This document shows positions 18,224-26,221 of a stretch of DNA of 34,540 nucleotides, piece by piece (the stretch's first letter is position 1; each line of letters opens with the position of its first letter). The translations under genes and the position numbers were made by a program. The DNA lies in assembly GCA_025451215.1 (NCBI GenBank), contig JANWKU010000060.1:1-34540 (forward strand). Reading direction: 5' to 3'. The notes under the pieces are model-generated. The model did no database searches. It was not told where the DNA came from and saw only the letters and a list, made by a program, of their open reading frames with translations. This DNA is from Terriglobales bacterium (GTDB taxonomy: Bacteria > Acidobacteriota > Terriglobia > Terriglobales > Acidobacteriaceae).

Positions 18224-18306
18224 GGGGTTCTTGAAGAGTTTTCTGGCTACCCCCGGCGTTCAGTTGGGCCATCACCGCGCACTGACAGATGAACAAGAAT
18301 TTTCAC

Positions 18307-19671
18307 TCAATTGAACCGCCGATTGACCGGCTTCACAGGACGACCGTCCAGATACTTCTCGACTCCGTCCTCCAGCGCCTTCCGGTATACGCCAAAGGCG
18401 CTATCAACGACTTCGAGAGTGCGGTCAATGTCTTCGTCGGAGTGAGAAAAACTGACGACGAACGAAGGGGCTATAATCCCGCCCCGGATTAATTCCTGCA
18501 AGAACAATGTCCGGAACGGCTGAGAGAGTTGCCCTCGCTCATCCCGCGTCTGGAAGACGAGGTTGCAGGGACGCCCCATCACGGCAAAGCTTTCGCCGAG
18601 TCCGCGTCGCGAAATCGAACTTTCGATTCCAGCCCGGAGTCGATCTCCCTGTTTCCACAGGCTGCCGATTACATCGTTCTCCTGGTAAATCCTAATGGTC
18701 GCAATCGCCGCTGCCAGTGAATGCGTCTCTGCACCGTGCGTTGTGGAGAGCAGGAAGACTCTTGGCTGATCGTGATCGATCCCTCCCAGACGCATAAGAT
18801 CGCGTTTCCCGGCCAGGGCCGAAATAGCGAAGCCGTTTCCCATCGCCTTTCCGAATGTGGAGAGGTGCGGGACAATGGAATGGAATTTCTGCGCGCCGCC
18901 CAGGTGCCAGCGAAAGCCGGTTATCATTTCATCAAAGATAAGAACAATCCCCGATTGCTCGCAGAGTTTCTTGACGCTCTCCAAGTAACCGGGGGACGGA
19001 GCAGCGATCGCTTCCGCTTCCATGAGCACACAAGCTATCCGGCCGGGATACCCTGCAATCACTTGCCGCAAACTTTCCAGATCGTTGTAGCGAAACTTCA
19101 AAGTCATTTTGATGCTGAATTGGGGGATGCCGGAATTCATTTCCGTCGAACCAATGAACCAATCATCCGTCGAAAAGAACGGCTGATCTCCACAAATCGC
19201 CACCAGGTCTCTGCCGGTGTAAGCGCGTGCAAGTTTCACGGCTGCCGTGGTAACGTCCGAGCCGTTCTTGGCAAACTTTACCATATCGGCCCCATCGATT
19301 AGACCGAGGAGCGATTCGGCCAAATCCACTTCGAGCTTTGCGGGGCGTGAGAAATTTGCGCCAAGCTGCATCTGCTTGTAAGCAGCCTCGGTCACTGGTT
19401 CAAAGGCGTGCCCGAGGGTAACCGATCGAAGGCCCATACCGTACTCGATGAACTCGTTACCGTCCAGATCCCAGACGTGGCATCCCTTGCCACGAGCGAT
19501 AAACCCGGGAGCGCATTCGGGGAACTGATCGTCCCCTTTCGCATAGGTGTGGCAAGCCCCTGGAATGAGGCGATGGGCTTTCGGCTGGAGTGCGCGAGAG
19601 CGCGAATAATCTTTGGGATCAACGGAATTATCTTTTGGCACTTCACCCGCCTCGAGAGAAACTGGTTTCAC
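18307..19671 (-). CDS. Class III PLP aminotransferase (glutamate-1-semialdehyde aminomutase-like)
   Basis: 454 residues. The start is GTG 19669-19671, forming a GTGA overlap with the PIG-L stop. The frame is open further to 19788, but that extension would lie inside the PIG-L gene and does not look like an aminotransferase N-terminus. Fold-type I features: VWDLDGNEFIEYGMGLRSVTLGH (66-88), phosphate-binding KNGSDVTTAAV (135-145), cofactor Asp in FDEMITGFRW (246-255) and Schiff-base Lys275 in STFGKAMGNG (271-280). These match GSA-aminomutase relatives, but in this setting the substrate is probably a keto-sugar or NDP-keto-sugar rather than a tetrapyrrole precursor (inference). Co-translation with PIG-L and the RfbF-like enzyme suggests one amino-sugar branch. 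Confidence 0.9.
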   Translation of the reverse strand: MKPVSLEAGEVPKDNSVDPKDYSRSRALQPKAHRLIPGACHTYAKGDDQFPECAPGFIARGKGCHVWDLDGNEFIEYGMGLRSVTLGHAFEPVTEAAYKQMQLGANFSRPAKLEVDLAESLLGLIDGADMVKFAKNGSDVTTAAVKLARAYTGRDLVAICGDQPFFSTDDWFIGSTEMNSGIPQFSIKMTLKFRYNDLESLRQVIAGYPGRIACVLMEAEAIAAPSPGYLESVKKLCEQSGIVLIFDEMITGFRWHLGGAQKFHSIVPHLSTFGKAMGNGFAISALAGKRDLMRLGGIDHDQPRVFLLSTTHGAETHSLAAAIATIRIYQENDVIGSLWKQGDRLRAGIESSISRRGLGESFAVMGRPCNLVFQTRDERGQLSQPFRTLFLQELIRGGIIAPSFVVSFSHSDEDIDRTLEVVDSAFGVYRKALEDGVEKYLDGRPVKPVNRRFN

Positions 19672-20330
19672 AGTCCACCGCTTAGACAGAATTTCCGCAC
19701 ATGGAATGCTTCCGCATATCCGCTGGGAGCATTGGATTCCATGCCTCGCAGGCGCATCAGACCAAGGAAGGTCTCTCGTGAAAACCACGCCTTGGAACTC
19801 TGCGACTTGAATGCATCAAGCAGATGAGCGACCTTTTGCTCCGGGAACGAGGCAGACAGGGGGCAAAATGCGCTTGGCCTGCCCATATCGCCGTCGTATT
19901 TTGGGATTTCATATTCGAAAATAAGATGGTTGCGAAAGGTGTTCCAGGTCAACTCGGAAACCAGGCGGTGGTCCTGGTGAGCGTCCCCATGCCAATGGGT
20001 AAAAATCAGATCCGGATTTGCAAGATTTTTCAAGGATTCGAAGAATTCTTTCACAGCTTCACCAGAGTAGGGCAGAAAGCCATCCCGAAACTCTTTCAGG
20101 ATCACCTGCTTTGACGCACCCGCCGTAAACAATTCTGCGCCTTTGGCCGCTTCCTGCCGCCGCTCACCGAAGGCGCTCAAAACCACCCATTGAAAGTTGA
20201 TTTTGCCGTGCGTACGAGCGAGTTCCAGTAATGTGGCGCCGCAGCCGATTTCAATATCATCGGAATGGGCCCCTATACAGAGAATCTGCAGGTTTTCGTT
20301 CGAGATCCTAGAAAACTTTAGTGGCATCAT
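19668..20330 (-). CDS. PIG-L / LmbE-like deacetylase
   Basis: 220 residues. The zinc site of the PIG-L/LmbE family is visible: GAHSDDIEIGCG (20-31; His22, Asp24, Asp25) and THWHGDAHQDH (111-121). These enzymes de-N-acetylate amino sugars such as GlcNAc-inositol or lipid-linked GlcNAc. The start is set by an ATGATG at 20325-20330, whose first ATG overlaps the TGA of the RfbF-like gene (20327-20329); the longer frame to 20372 is unlikely. It also overlaps the aminotransferase start by 4 bp. Position between a sugar nucleotidyltransferase and an aminotransferase points to amino-sugar tailoring, though no acetyltransferase for the pathway is obvious here. Confidence 0.92.
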   Translation of the reverse strand: MMPLKFSRISNENLQILCIGAHSDDIEIGCGATLLELARTHGKINFQWVVLSAFGERRQEAAKGAELFTAGASKQVILKEFRDGFLPYSGEAVKEFFESLKNLANPDLIFTHWHGDAHQDHRLVSELTWNTFRNHLIFEYEIPKYDGDMGRPSAFCPLSASFPEQKVAHLLDAFKSQSSKAWFSRETFLGLMRLRGMESNAPSGYAEAFHVRKFCLSGGL

Positions 20331-21133
20331 GAAGCATGCCCGACTGGGGATTTGCCATTTTTCCAGACACACCAGGGAGCGGAGCCTGTCGCTTCAAGTT
20401 CATCAAGGATTTGTTTGTCTTTAAAGGTGTCCATGCACTGCCAGAATCCCTCGTAACGGCGGGACCAAACGCGCTTCTCGGCAATAAGCCGCTGCATGGG
20501 TTCGTACACAAATTCTTCCTCCGGCTTCAGGTAACGAAAAACTTCCTTGCGAAGGACGAAGTAGCCGCCATTCACCCACACGTTTGAGTCCTTCATGCCC
20601 CGGATTGCCTGGACCGAACCGTCTTCTGCGAGATGTACGGTGTCCAGGCTGCTGGAACGAGGCTGTACAGACAGAAAGGTCGCGTAACCATCGCGACGCG
20701 AAAATTCCTCGATGAGCGTCGGGAGAGGAAAATCCGTCAAGCCGTCGCTATAGTTGGCGAGGAATACGTCTTCCCCCTTTAGATGCGGCTCTGCCAAGCG
20801 CAGTCGGTCACCAATTGTGGACCGCTGTCCGGTGTCCACGAAAGTGATCCGCCAATCGTCAATGTCACGCTGCATGAATTCCAACTGCCTGCCACCTTGG
20901 GAAAAAACGAAATCATTGGAGACGGATTCTTCATATTGAAGAAAATAGTCTTTGATGACGTTGGCTTTATAGCCAAGACACAGAATGAAGTCCTTGTGGC
21001 CAAAGTGAGCATAATACTTCATCACATGCCACAGGACGGGTCGCGAGCCAATCGTGACCATTGGCTTGGGCACATCTTCGGAGTAGCCGCGCAATCTCAT
21101 CCCAGCGCCCCCGCAGAACAACACAACTTTCAT
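20327..21133 (-). CDS. rfbF: Glucose-1-phosphate cytidylyltransferase-like sugar nucleotidyltransferase
   Basis: 268 residues, the usual length for RfbF/DdhA. Nucleotide-binding LFCGGAGMRLRGYSEDVPKPM lies at 5-25 (Lys23), LCLGYKANVIKDYF at 51-64, Asp130 in NYSDGLTD for metal, VNGGYFVLRKEVF at 188-199, and C-terminal WQCMDTFKDKQIL at 231-243. It would couple a hexose-1-phosphate to CTP, giving CDP-glucose, the first step toward CDP-dideoxy and branched sugars. The TGQRSTIGDRL stretch departs from the classical TGxxTMTGGR loop, so base or sugar specificity is not certain. ATG 21131-21133 has a perfect AGGAGG 7 nt upstream. No CDP-glucose 4,6-dehydratase follows, as it would in the Salmonella/Yersinia pathway. 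Confidence 0.88.
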   Translation of the reverse strand: MKVVLFCGGAGMRLRGYSEDVPKPMVTIGSRPVLWHVMKYYAHFGHKDFILCLGYKANVIKDYFLQYEESVSNDFVFSQGGRQLEFMQRDIDDWRITFVDTGQRSTIGDRLRLAEPHLKGEDVFLANYSDGLTDFPLPTLIEEFSRRDGYATFLSVQPRSSSLDTVHLAEDGSVQAIRGMKDSNVWVNGGYFVLRKEVFRYLKPEEEFVYEPMQRLIAEKRVWSRRYEGFWQCMDTFKDKQILDELEATGSAPWCVWKNGKSPVGHAS

Positions 21134-21140
21134 CGACTGC

Positions 21141-21146
21141 CCTCCT
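21141..21146 (-). promoter_or_regulatory. Ribosome binding site of the rfbF-like gene
   Basis: A perfect AGGAGG on the minus strand, 7 nt before ATG 21131-21133. It is one of the few canonical SD sequences in the window and fixes the start. Confidence 0.85.
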
Positions 21147-21185
21147 AGAGGCCCTTCGTCCCCAAAAATCCCGTGGCCGAAGTGT

Positions 21186-22085
21186 TTATGCCTTGGCGTA
21201 GAGCACTTCTGTGCCGTCCTGGTACATCGAGCTAATTTCTTCAGGAATATGAGAATAGTCCGTGCCCTTCAGATAGTCACCCATTGTCGTTCCAGTGCAT
21301 TGGGAATCGACATTGCGAGCGCCGATTCGACTACGGACATCCGCGAGGTGAACGGTGCGAAAGTCGATGCTATACCGGACCACATCCGAGGTATTCGGCA
21401 CCGTGGAGTGAAGGCTGGCGGCAGAGAATTGGTATGCCCCACCTACTTTGCACACCATACGGACTTGCGGATCCAGGTCGAGCGGTTCCTCCGGACGAGG
21501 CTGCACTCTGGTGTCCGTTTTAACATGCTGAGCGGCGTTTTGACGGCTTTCCAAATTCCACTTGTGATAGTTGTAGCCGGCGGAGCTGTTCTTGATAGGC
21601 CGGTCGAAATAGTGCGGATGCAGAGCCATACAGTTCTCGCTGTTCAAGTCATAAATTGGCATCCACCAATTGATCTGGCAGTACGGCGCGGAATACCAGG
21701 TGTCGCGATGCGGGTGAAAGGCATAGGCAATCCCGGATTTAAGAAAGTCCCCCGGGAAGGCAGTTCGCATGCGTGGCACGTCGAAATAGGTTTGGGAGAG
21801 ATCACAACCAAGATCGGCCAGCATACCCTGAATGCATTGCTTCGATTCCGAATGATGAATGAATCGGGGTTTCAGAGTAGCAAGGATCTCCGCACATTTT
21901 TCGGCGGAGATGTGATTGTGGACCTTCAGGGGATCAAACGGCTGGAATACCTCTTCGATCATGGCTTGCGCTAATCGGCAAAGCTTAAGGGAATTTGGCG
22001 AAGGCGAATGGGCAAAGACTGAACCACTATAAATTTCCGAACGGCGCGAGTCGTCGCTCATGGATGAATCCACATAGATGTTCAT
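21186..22085 (-). CDS. 2-oxoglutarate/Fe(II)-dependent oxygenase (phytanoyl-CoA dioxygenase-like)
   Basis: 299 residues. The facial triad of non-heme iron oxygenases can be read: HPHRDTW (124-130; His126-x-Asp128) and distal His226 in SAASLHSTVPNTSD. Arg237 or Arg243 in VRYSIDFRT probably binds 2-oxoglutarate. The double-stranded beta-helix core QINWWMPIYDLNSENCMALHP (137-157) matches PhyH-like enzymes. It would hydroxylate or otherwise oxidise a sugar, lipid or nucleotide-sugar substrate. ATG 22083-22085 lies 18 bp after the C-methyltransferase stop with GAGGAA upstream; the RfbF-like gene starts 52 bp downstream. This placement inside a nucleotide-sugar operon makes a sugar substrate likely (inference). 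It contributes an oxidation step that classical deoxysugar pathways lack. Confidence 0.83.
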   Translation of the reverse strand: MNIYVDSSMSDDSRRSEIYSGSVFAHSPSPNSLKLCRLAQAMIEEVFQPFDPLKVHNHISAEKCAEILATLKPRFIHHSESKQCIQGMLADLGCDLSQTYFDVPRMRTAFPGDFLKSGIAYAFHPHRDTWYSAPYCQINWWMPIYDLNSENCMALHPHYFDRPIKNSSAGYNYHKWNLESRQNAAQHVKTDTRVQPRPEEPLDLDPQVRMVCKVGGAYQFSAASLHSTVPNTSDVVRYSIDFRTVHLADVRSRIGARNVDSQCTGTTMGDYLKGTDYSHIPEEISSMYQDGTEVLYAKA

Positions 22086-22103
22086 ACGGGTTTCCTCTTC
22101 CTC

Positions 22104-23375
22104 TTAGCAAACGGTGACTTTGGGGATCGGAACCACAAACTGGCCGCCCCATTCGCGAATGAACTGTAGTTGCTGAATAATTTCATCCTTCAAATTCCAG
22201 GGAAGAATCAGCACATAATCTGGCCGTGTCTGGCGGATGCGGTCGGGATGGTAGATCGGGATGTGAGTTCCGGGAAGAAGCCGGCTTTGTTTGTGGGGGC
22301 TTCGGTCAACGGTATATTGGACAAGATCTTTGCCGATGCCGCAGTAGTGAAGCAACGTGGCACTCTTTCCGGGGGCACCGTAACCGGTAACGGTTTTGCC
22401 TTCTTTTGCAGCGGAGAGCAAGAAATCTAGCAAGGCGAACTTCGTTTCTTTCACTTGATGGGCGAATCCGCGATAGCCTTCTATAGATTCGAGGCCGTAA
22501 CTTTTTTCGTCATGGAGCACCGCCTTCACGCTCGACCGCTCGGCGTGCGAACGAGCTTCCATTCGAGAAGAGTAAACACGCAGGGAACCTCCATGTGTGG
22601 GGAGTTCCTCCACATCGAACACTCTCAGCCCATGCGCCTCCAGAATACGGATGGTGGTGATCAGCGAGAAATACGAAAAATGCTCGTGATAAATGGTGTC
22701 GAACTCATTGCGCTCGATGAGCCGCAGCAAATGAGGAAACTCCAGAGTGAGAACCCCTTCCGACTTCAACAAAAGCTTCAACCCTTCGACAAAATTGTTC
22801 AGATCCGGGACTTGAGCCAAGACATTGTTGGCGGTGATCAAGTCTGCAGTTTGGCCCTTGGCCGCCAGCTCCAGGGCGAGCTGCGTCCCAAAAAAACGAG
22901 TCAGCGACGGCACGCCTTTCTCAATTGCAACTTTTGCGACATTCGCGGCGGGTTCGATCCCAAGCACTCGGATACCGCGCTTTACAAAATACTGGAGCAA
23001 ATAGCCGTCATTACTGGCGACTTCCACTACGAAGCTCTTTTTATCCAATCCGAAACGGTTAATCATCTCCGCGGTGTAGTTCTCGCAGTGTTTCAACCAC
23101 GAATCGGAATACGAAGAGAAATAGAGATAGTCGCTGAAAATCTTCTCTGGGCTCTCAAACTCTTCCAGCTGAACCAAAAGACAGTCTTCACATACAAAAA
23201 CGTGGAGGGGGTAAAACATCTCGCCCTTATGGACTTCCTCGGGTGACGGGTATGTCTCACAGAGGGGAGACATCCCCAGGTCGACGAAAGTCGTGTTAAG
23301 GGTGTGGCCGCAAAAACGGCAAGTATTGACTCTCACCTTTTCGTCGGATTCTAGCTTAAGTGTCATAGTGGCCAT
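22104..23375 (-). CDS. NDP-deoxysugar C-methyltransferase (TylC3/TcaB9/NovU family)
   Basis: 423 residues, close to the usual 410-420. N-terminal zinc domain: CRFCG (19-23) and CEDC (62-65). SAM domain: FVVEVASNDGYLLQYF (115-130). Catalytic region: YHEHFSYFS (229-237), the His/Tyr motif of this family. C-terminal Rossmann-like domain: GYGAPGKSATLLHY (331-344). Such enzymes add a methyl to C3 of an NDP-4-keto-6-deoxysugar to give a branched sugar. Start ATG 23373-23375 gives the family-length protein; the frame extends to 23600, but those 75 residues are low-complexity and run over the putative promoter. ATG 23364-23366 is a rival. It is the first gene of the block C-MT, oxygenase, RfbF, PIG-L, aminotransferase. 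Confidence 0.92.
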   Translation of the reverse strand: MATMTLKLESDEKVRVNTCRFCGHTLNTTFVDLGMSPLCETYPSPEEVHKGEMFYPLHVFVCEDCLLVQLEEFESPEKIFSDYLYFSSYSDSWLKHCENYTAEMINRFGLDKKSFVVEVASNDGYLLQYFVKRGIRVLGIEPAANVAKVAIEKGVPSLTRFFGTQLALELAAKGQTADLITANNVLAQVPDLNNFVEGLKLLLKSEGVLTLEFPHLLRLIERNEFDTIYHEHFSYFSLITTIRILEAHGLRVFDVEELPTHGGSLRVYSSRMEARSHAERSSVKAVLHDEKSYGLESIEGYRGFAHQVKETKFALLDFLLSAAKEGKTVTGYGAPGKSATLLHYCGIGKDLVQYTVDRSPHKQSRLLPGTHIPIYHPDRIRQTRPDYVLILPWNLKDEIIQQLQFIREWGGQFVVPIPKVTVC

Positions 23376-23773
23376 TGGATCTTTGTTGATTCCTCTGAGA
23401 GCTTTATATGGCCCCGCCAAACTCAGCAGAGTTAGGCAGGAAAGAGTGAGATTGGGGTGTTTGGACGTTGCTGAGAAATGTGAAGATCGAATCAATCGCG
23501 AGAACAGTGGGCGAGAGAGTCTAGTAGCCTTCCAAGAGCAGGCAGGCTCCCGCCACCAGAGTCCCAACAATCGCCAGCTCTGCACATCAGAGAGAGGCAA
23601 TCAAACTGCCAAATTTGAGCCTACTTCGCAGGGGGACCAATTGCATGTCACGGTAACCTATTCACAATACAATAGTTATGTTTAGGTTAGGGAATGCTGG
23701 GGAGGGTTGTCCTATTGAAGGGGATTATGTGGCATATCGGAGGGAAACAGTAGGAAAAGTCTTTCCGTTCCAG
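23376..23773. other. 398-bp intergenic region, likely main promoter of the sugar-modification operon
   Basis: No protein-like ORF beyond the rejected N-terminal extension of the C-methyltransferase. It holds the sigma-54-type box at 23596-23612, the 13-mer CAGGGGGACCAAT at 23629-23641 and the 11-mer TATTCACAATA at 23659-23669. The last two are shared with 3160-3241. A G-rich stretch lies at about 23685-23730. It splits the minus-strand gene series between the SDR gene (ends 23774) and the C-methyltransferase. Confidence 0.6.
23596..23612 (-). promoter_or_regulatory. Candidate sigma-54 (-24/-12) promoter
   Basis: The minus strand reads TTGGCAGTTTGATTGCC. The -24 core TGGCA and -12 core TTGC are exact, with GG-to-GC spacing of 12 as required; the next positions (C of TGGCAC, W after TTGC) do not match. 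Transcription would begin near 23585, about 210 nt before the C-methyltransferase start. No activator gene (NtrC-like) is in the window. Seen as a motif only. Confidence 0.5.
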
Positions 23774-24796
23774 CTATTTCCAGTGAAGAGAATGGTCTAA
23801 CTGGCCTGCCTCAAGGAGGCGCTTAATTTGATCCATGCGCACATAGCTGCCCCGCCGGATGTCCTCAAAGGTCAGTTTGACAGCACGATAGGCATCGTAG
23901 AGTTCTTTGGCCCCTTTGCGCGCGTTCCATTGGGGTAGAAATGCCGGCAGAACGCGACGAATCTTGTCGCAATTCACACGATAGCAGCGCTTATCAGGTC
24001 CGCCCCCGGGGGCGAATTCGACTTCACACCCAGGAACGGTTTCGGCAACGATGACAGCAAGTTCACTGATCCTGTAATTCTCATCGGTTCGCCCAACGTT
24101 GAAAACTTGATTGTGGACGAGTTCGCGAGGAGCATCCAGAACGCAGAGAACGGCGCCAATAATGTCGCGAATGTGGACGATCGGTCGCCAGGGCGTGCCA
24201 TCGCTCTTGATGTGAACCCTGCCTTTCGTATAGGCCCAGGCAACCAGATCATTTAGAACGATGTCGAGCCGTAAACGTGGTGAGACGCCGTAGGCGGTGG
24301 CATTGCGCATGTAGGTGGGGGAAAAACTATCATCGGCCATGGGACGCACGTCGCGCTCCACCAGAACTTTGGACTCACCATAAGGAGTGACGGGATTGAG
24401 CTCGGCGGATTCATCCAGGAAATGATCGCCGGCTGCTCCATAGGTGCTGCACGAAGAAGAAAAGACGTAGCGGCTAACGCCGGCCGACTTCGCAAGCTCC
24501 GCGAGGCCCACGGAGGCGTGATGATTGATGTCATAAGTGAGTTGTGGGTCCAAATTTCCCAATGGGTCGTTAGAAAGCGCGCCAAAATGCACAATGGCGT
24601 TGAAACCGCGGAAGTCCGCCGCCGATAAATCTCGAAGGTCTTTCCGGAGCTCCGGAATTTCAGGATTGGGATTGCCAAAATCACACCCAGCGAAGAGATC
24701 GCTGTCCAGTCCGACGACTTCATGCCCGGCGGCGAGCAGCATCGGCGCTGCAACGGCCCCAATGTAGCCTTTGTGACCGGTCAATAACACTTTCAT
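23774..24796 (-). CDS. NAD(P)-dependent nucleotide-sugar epimerase/dehydratase/reductase (extended SDR)
   Basis: 340 residues. The NAD-binding loop LLTGHKGYIGAVAAP (4-18, GxxGxxG) is followed by an Asp after beta2 (GLDSD). The catalytic SSSCSTYG (113-120) and YGESK (139-143, Tyr139/Lys143) are both present. RPIVHIRDIIGAV (204-216) and VFNVGRT (231-237) are typical extended-SDR substrate-domain motifs. It probably epimerises, reduces or dehydrates an NDP-hexose; it does not carry the N-terminal pattern of a classical CDP-glucose 4,6-dehydratase, so the exact step is open. ATG 24794-24796 has AAGGGA about 8 nt upstream. It lies between the DUF4910 gene and the C-methyltransferase. Confidence 0.87.
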   Translation of the reverse strand: MKVLLTGHKGYIGAVAAPMLLAAGHEVVGLDSDLFAGCDFGNPNPEIPELRKDLRDLSAADFRGFNAIVHFGALSNDPLGNLDPQLTYDINHHASVGLAELAKSAGVSRYVFSSSCSTYGAAGDHFLDESAELNPVTPYGESKVLVERDVRPMADDSFSPTYMRNATAYGVSPRLRLDIVLNDLVAWAYTKGRVHIKSDGTPWRPIVHIRDIIGAVLCVLDAPRELVHNQVFNVGRTDENYRISELAVIVAETVPGCEVEFAPGGGPDKRCYRVNCDKIRRVLPAFLPQWNARKGAKELYDAYRAVKLTFEDIRRGSYVRMDQIKRLLEAGQLDHSLHWK

Positions 24797-24906
24797 AGAG
24801 TTCCCTTTGAAAGATTAACTGCCTTGCGGAATTCCTAATACTCCGATTGGCTGAGAGGCACGCGCTCTGCAACACTCTCCGCCAGTCCAGCAATTCAGCT
24901 GCTGAC

Positions 24907-26217
24907 CTAATCGGCCGTGGCCAAAAGTCCTTTTTGAAATAGTAACTCAGCCGATTCGCAGACGATGTCAAACGGCAGGCCGGATCGCTCGGCAATATCC
25001 AGAAGAGAATGATTGCCGTCCGAAAGGTTCAGCGTCCACAAGCGCGCATGTAGTTCCTTTTCTGGAGATATCCCGCCCATCGAGGGATAGAGCCCACGGC
25101 GGCCAAGTTGTGGTTCGCCGAACGGGGCAAGGTTTTTGAATCGGCGGTTACTCTCAAGCAAATCAAAAATGGAAGCGCACACCTTTAATGATCCGATCAG
25201 AGATTCCGGATCTAGAAGATGGAGGTTATCCATCGAGGTGTGGTATTCCGGGAAAGTTCCCCACACACTTCTCATGAGACATCCGACGGGTAGGTTGAAC
25301 CCCGGAGAGCAGAATTGACGCTCGTCATAACCGTACGGAGAAAACGGAAGGAGCTTGGCAGAAGGATCCGAGTGTTTCAAAACATGCGCAACCGCTCTGT
25401 CGATTTCAGCATTTTCTTGGCGGCTCTTTTTGTAGTGGAACGAGTTGCGATCGCCTATGCAGGTCAGCACCAACCCGTGACGGATGCGTTTGGAAGATTC
25501 GGGATTACGCGATAGCCAGGTGATGGCGCCAATGGTTCCAGGAATGAAAAGAAAGCGGTACGAATACCGATGGGTCGTTTTGGCCACCAGTTGAGCAAGT
25601 CTAGTTGCGACCGTTATCCCCGAGAGGTTGTCGTTGGCCAGAGAGGGATGACAAACGTGACATGAAATGAGAATTTCGTGATTGGAAGTGCCAGGCAACA
25701 ACAGCTCGCCGTAACTCAGATGTCCGTCACCAAGGGACGAATCGATGCACACCTCGTACTCACCTTCGGGGAGCGAAACGGCGTGCGCATAGGAGAGACA
25801 AAAACCCCAATCCTCCTTGTAGTAGGAAGTCCGGTAGGGAATCCAGTCGGGGTGTTCAGGCAGTGTGTGAATATGTTTCTTAAGTTCGCTTAACGGCATT
25901 CTGGAATGTACCGGAATGCTGTAATTGACTACATGCAAATTACATTTCTGGAAATCCACGATGCGGCGGCCCGAACTATCTTTTACATAGGCATCGCTGA
26001 TATTCCACTCCTTAGGAACGGTCCAGTCGAGAACCTGCGTGCCTGACGGTACCTCTTGTAATTCCAAAGGAATGCGTTCCTGGATCATTCGCAGCGTTTG
26101 GCGAAGCCCGTTGCCGGTGATGCTCCGGCAGATTGGATAAAGTTTTGCTGAAAACTCGTACAAATCACTGGCGGTGGCGGCGCGATCCATCCGATCCAAT
26201 TGTTGCGTCAGAATCAT
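24907..26217 (-). CDS. DUF4910 aminopeptidase-like (M28-fold) protein of polysaccharide loci
   Basis: 436 residues. It matches a family of putative zinc aminopeptidase-like proteins found in sugar loci, with an inserted N-terminal domain (about 55-160; WTVPKEWNISDAYV, YEVCIDSSLGDGHLSYGE). The M28-like core has SCHVCHPSLANDNLSG (185-200; His187, His190, Asp196), PGTIGAITWLSRN (226-238), PYGYDERQFCSPG (294-306) and FPEYHTSMDNL (322-332, His326). The last about 60 residues look like a winged helix (LLDIAERSGLPFDIV). Its natural role is unknown; it may act on a sugar-linked amide rather than a peptide. It starts 4 bp after the RmlC-like stop. An acidic pair expected in M28 peptidases is not obvious, so catalysis may differ. 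Confidence 0.85.
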   Translation of the reverse strand: MILTQQLDRMDRAATASDLYEFSAKLYPICRSITGNGLRQTLRMIQERIPLELQEVPSGTQVLDWTVPKEWNISDAYVKDSSGRRIVDFQKCNLHVVNYSIPVHSRMPLSELKKHIHTLPEHPDWIPYRTSYYKEDWGFCLSYAHAVSLPEGEYEVCIDSSLGDGHLSYGELLLPGTSNHEILISCHVCHPSLANDNLSGITVATRLAQLVAKTTHRYSYRFLFIPGTIGAITWLSRNPESSKRIRHGLVLTCIGDRNSFHYKKSRQENAEIDRAVAHVLKHSDPSAKLLPFSPYGYDERQFCSPGFNLPVGCLMRSVWGTFPEYHTSMDNLHLLDPESLIGSLKVCASIFDLLESNRRFKNLAPFGEPQLGRRGLYPSMGGISPEKELHARLWTLNLSDGNHSLLDIAERSGLPFDIVCESAELLFQKGLLATAD

Positions 26218-26221
26218 GAGA

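Noticed and set aside
23376-23600. 75-residue N-terminal extension of the C-methyltransferase frame
   Set aside because: It is low-complexity, runs over the sigma-54-like box and makes the protein much longer than the family; ATG 23375 fits.
24848-24866. TGGCGG followed by TTGCA upstream of the SDR gene (minus strand)
   Set aside because: The two elements are one base too far apart for sigma-54.
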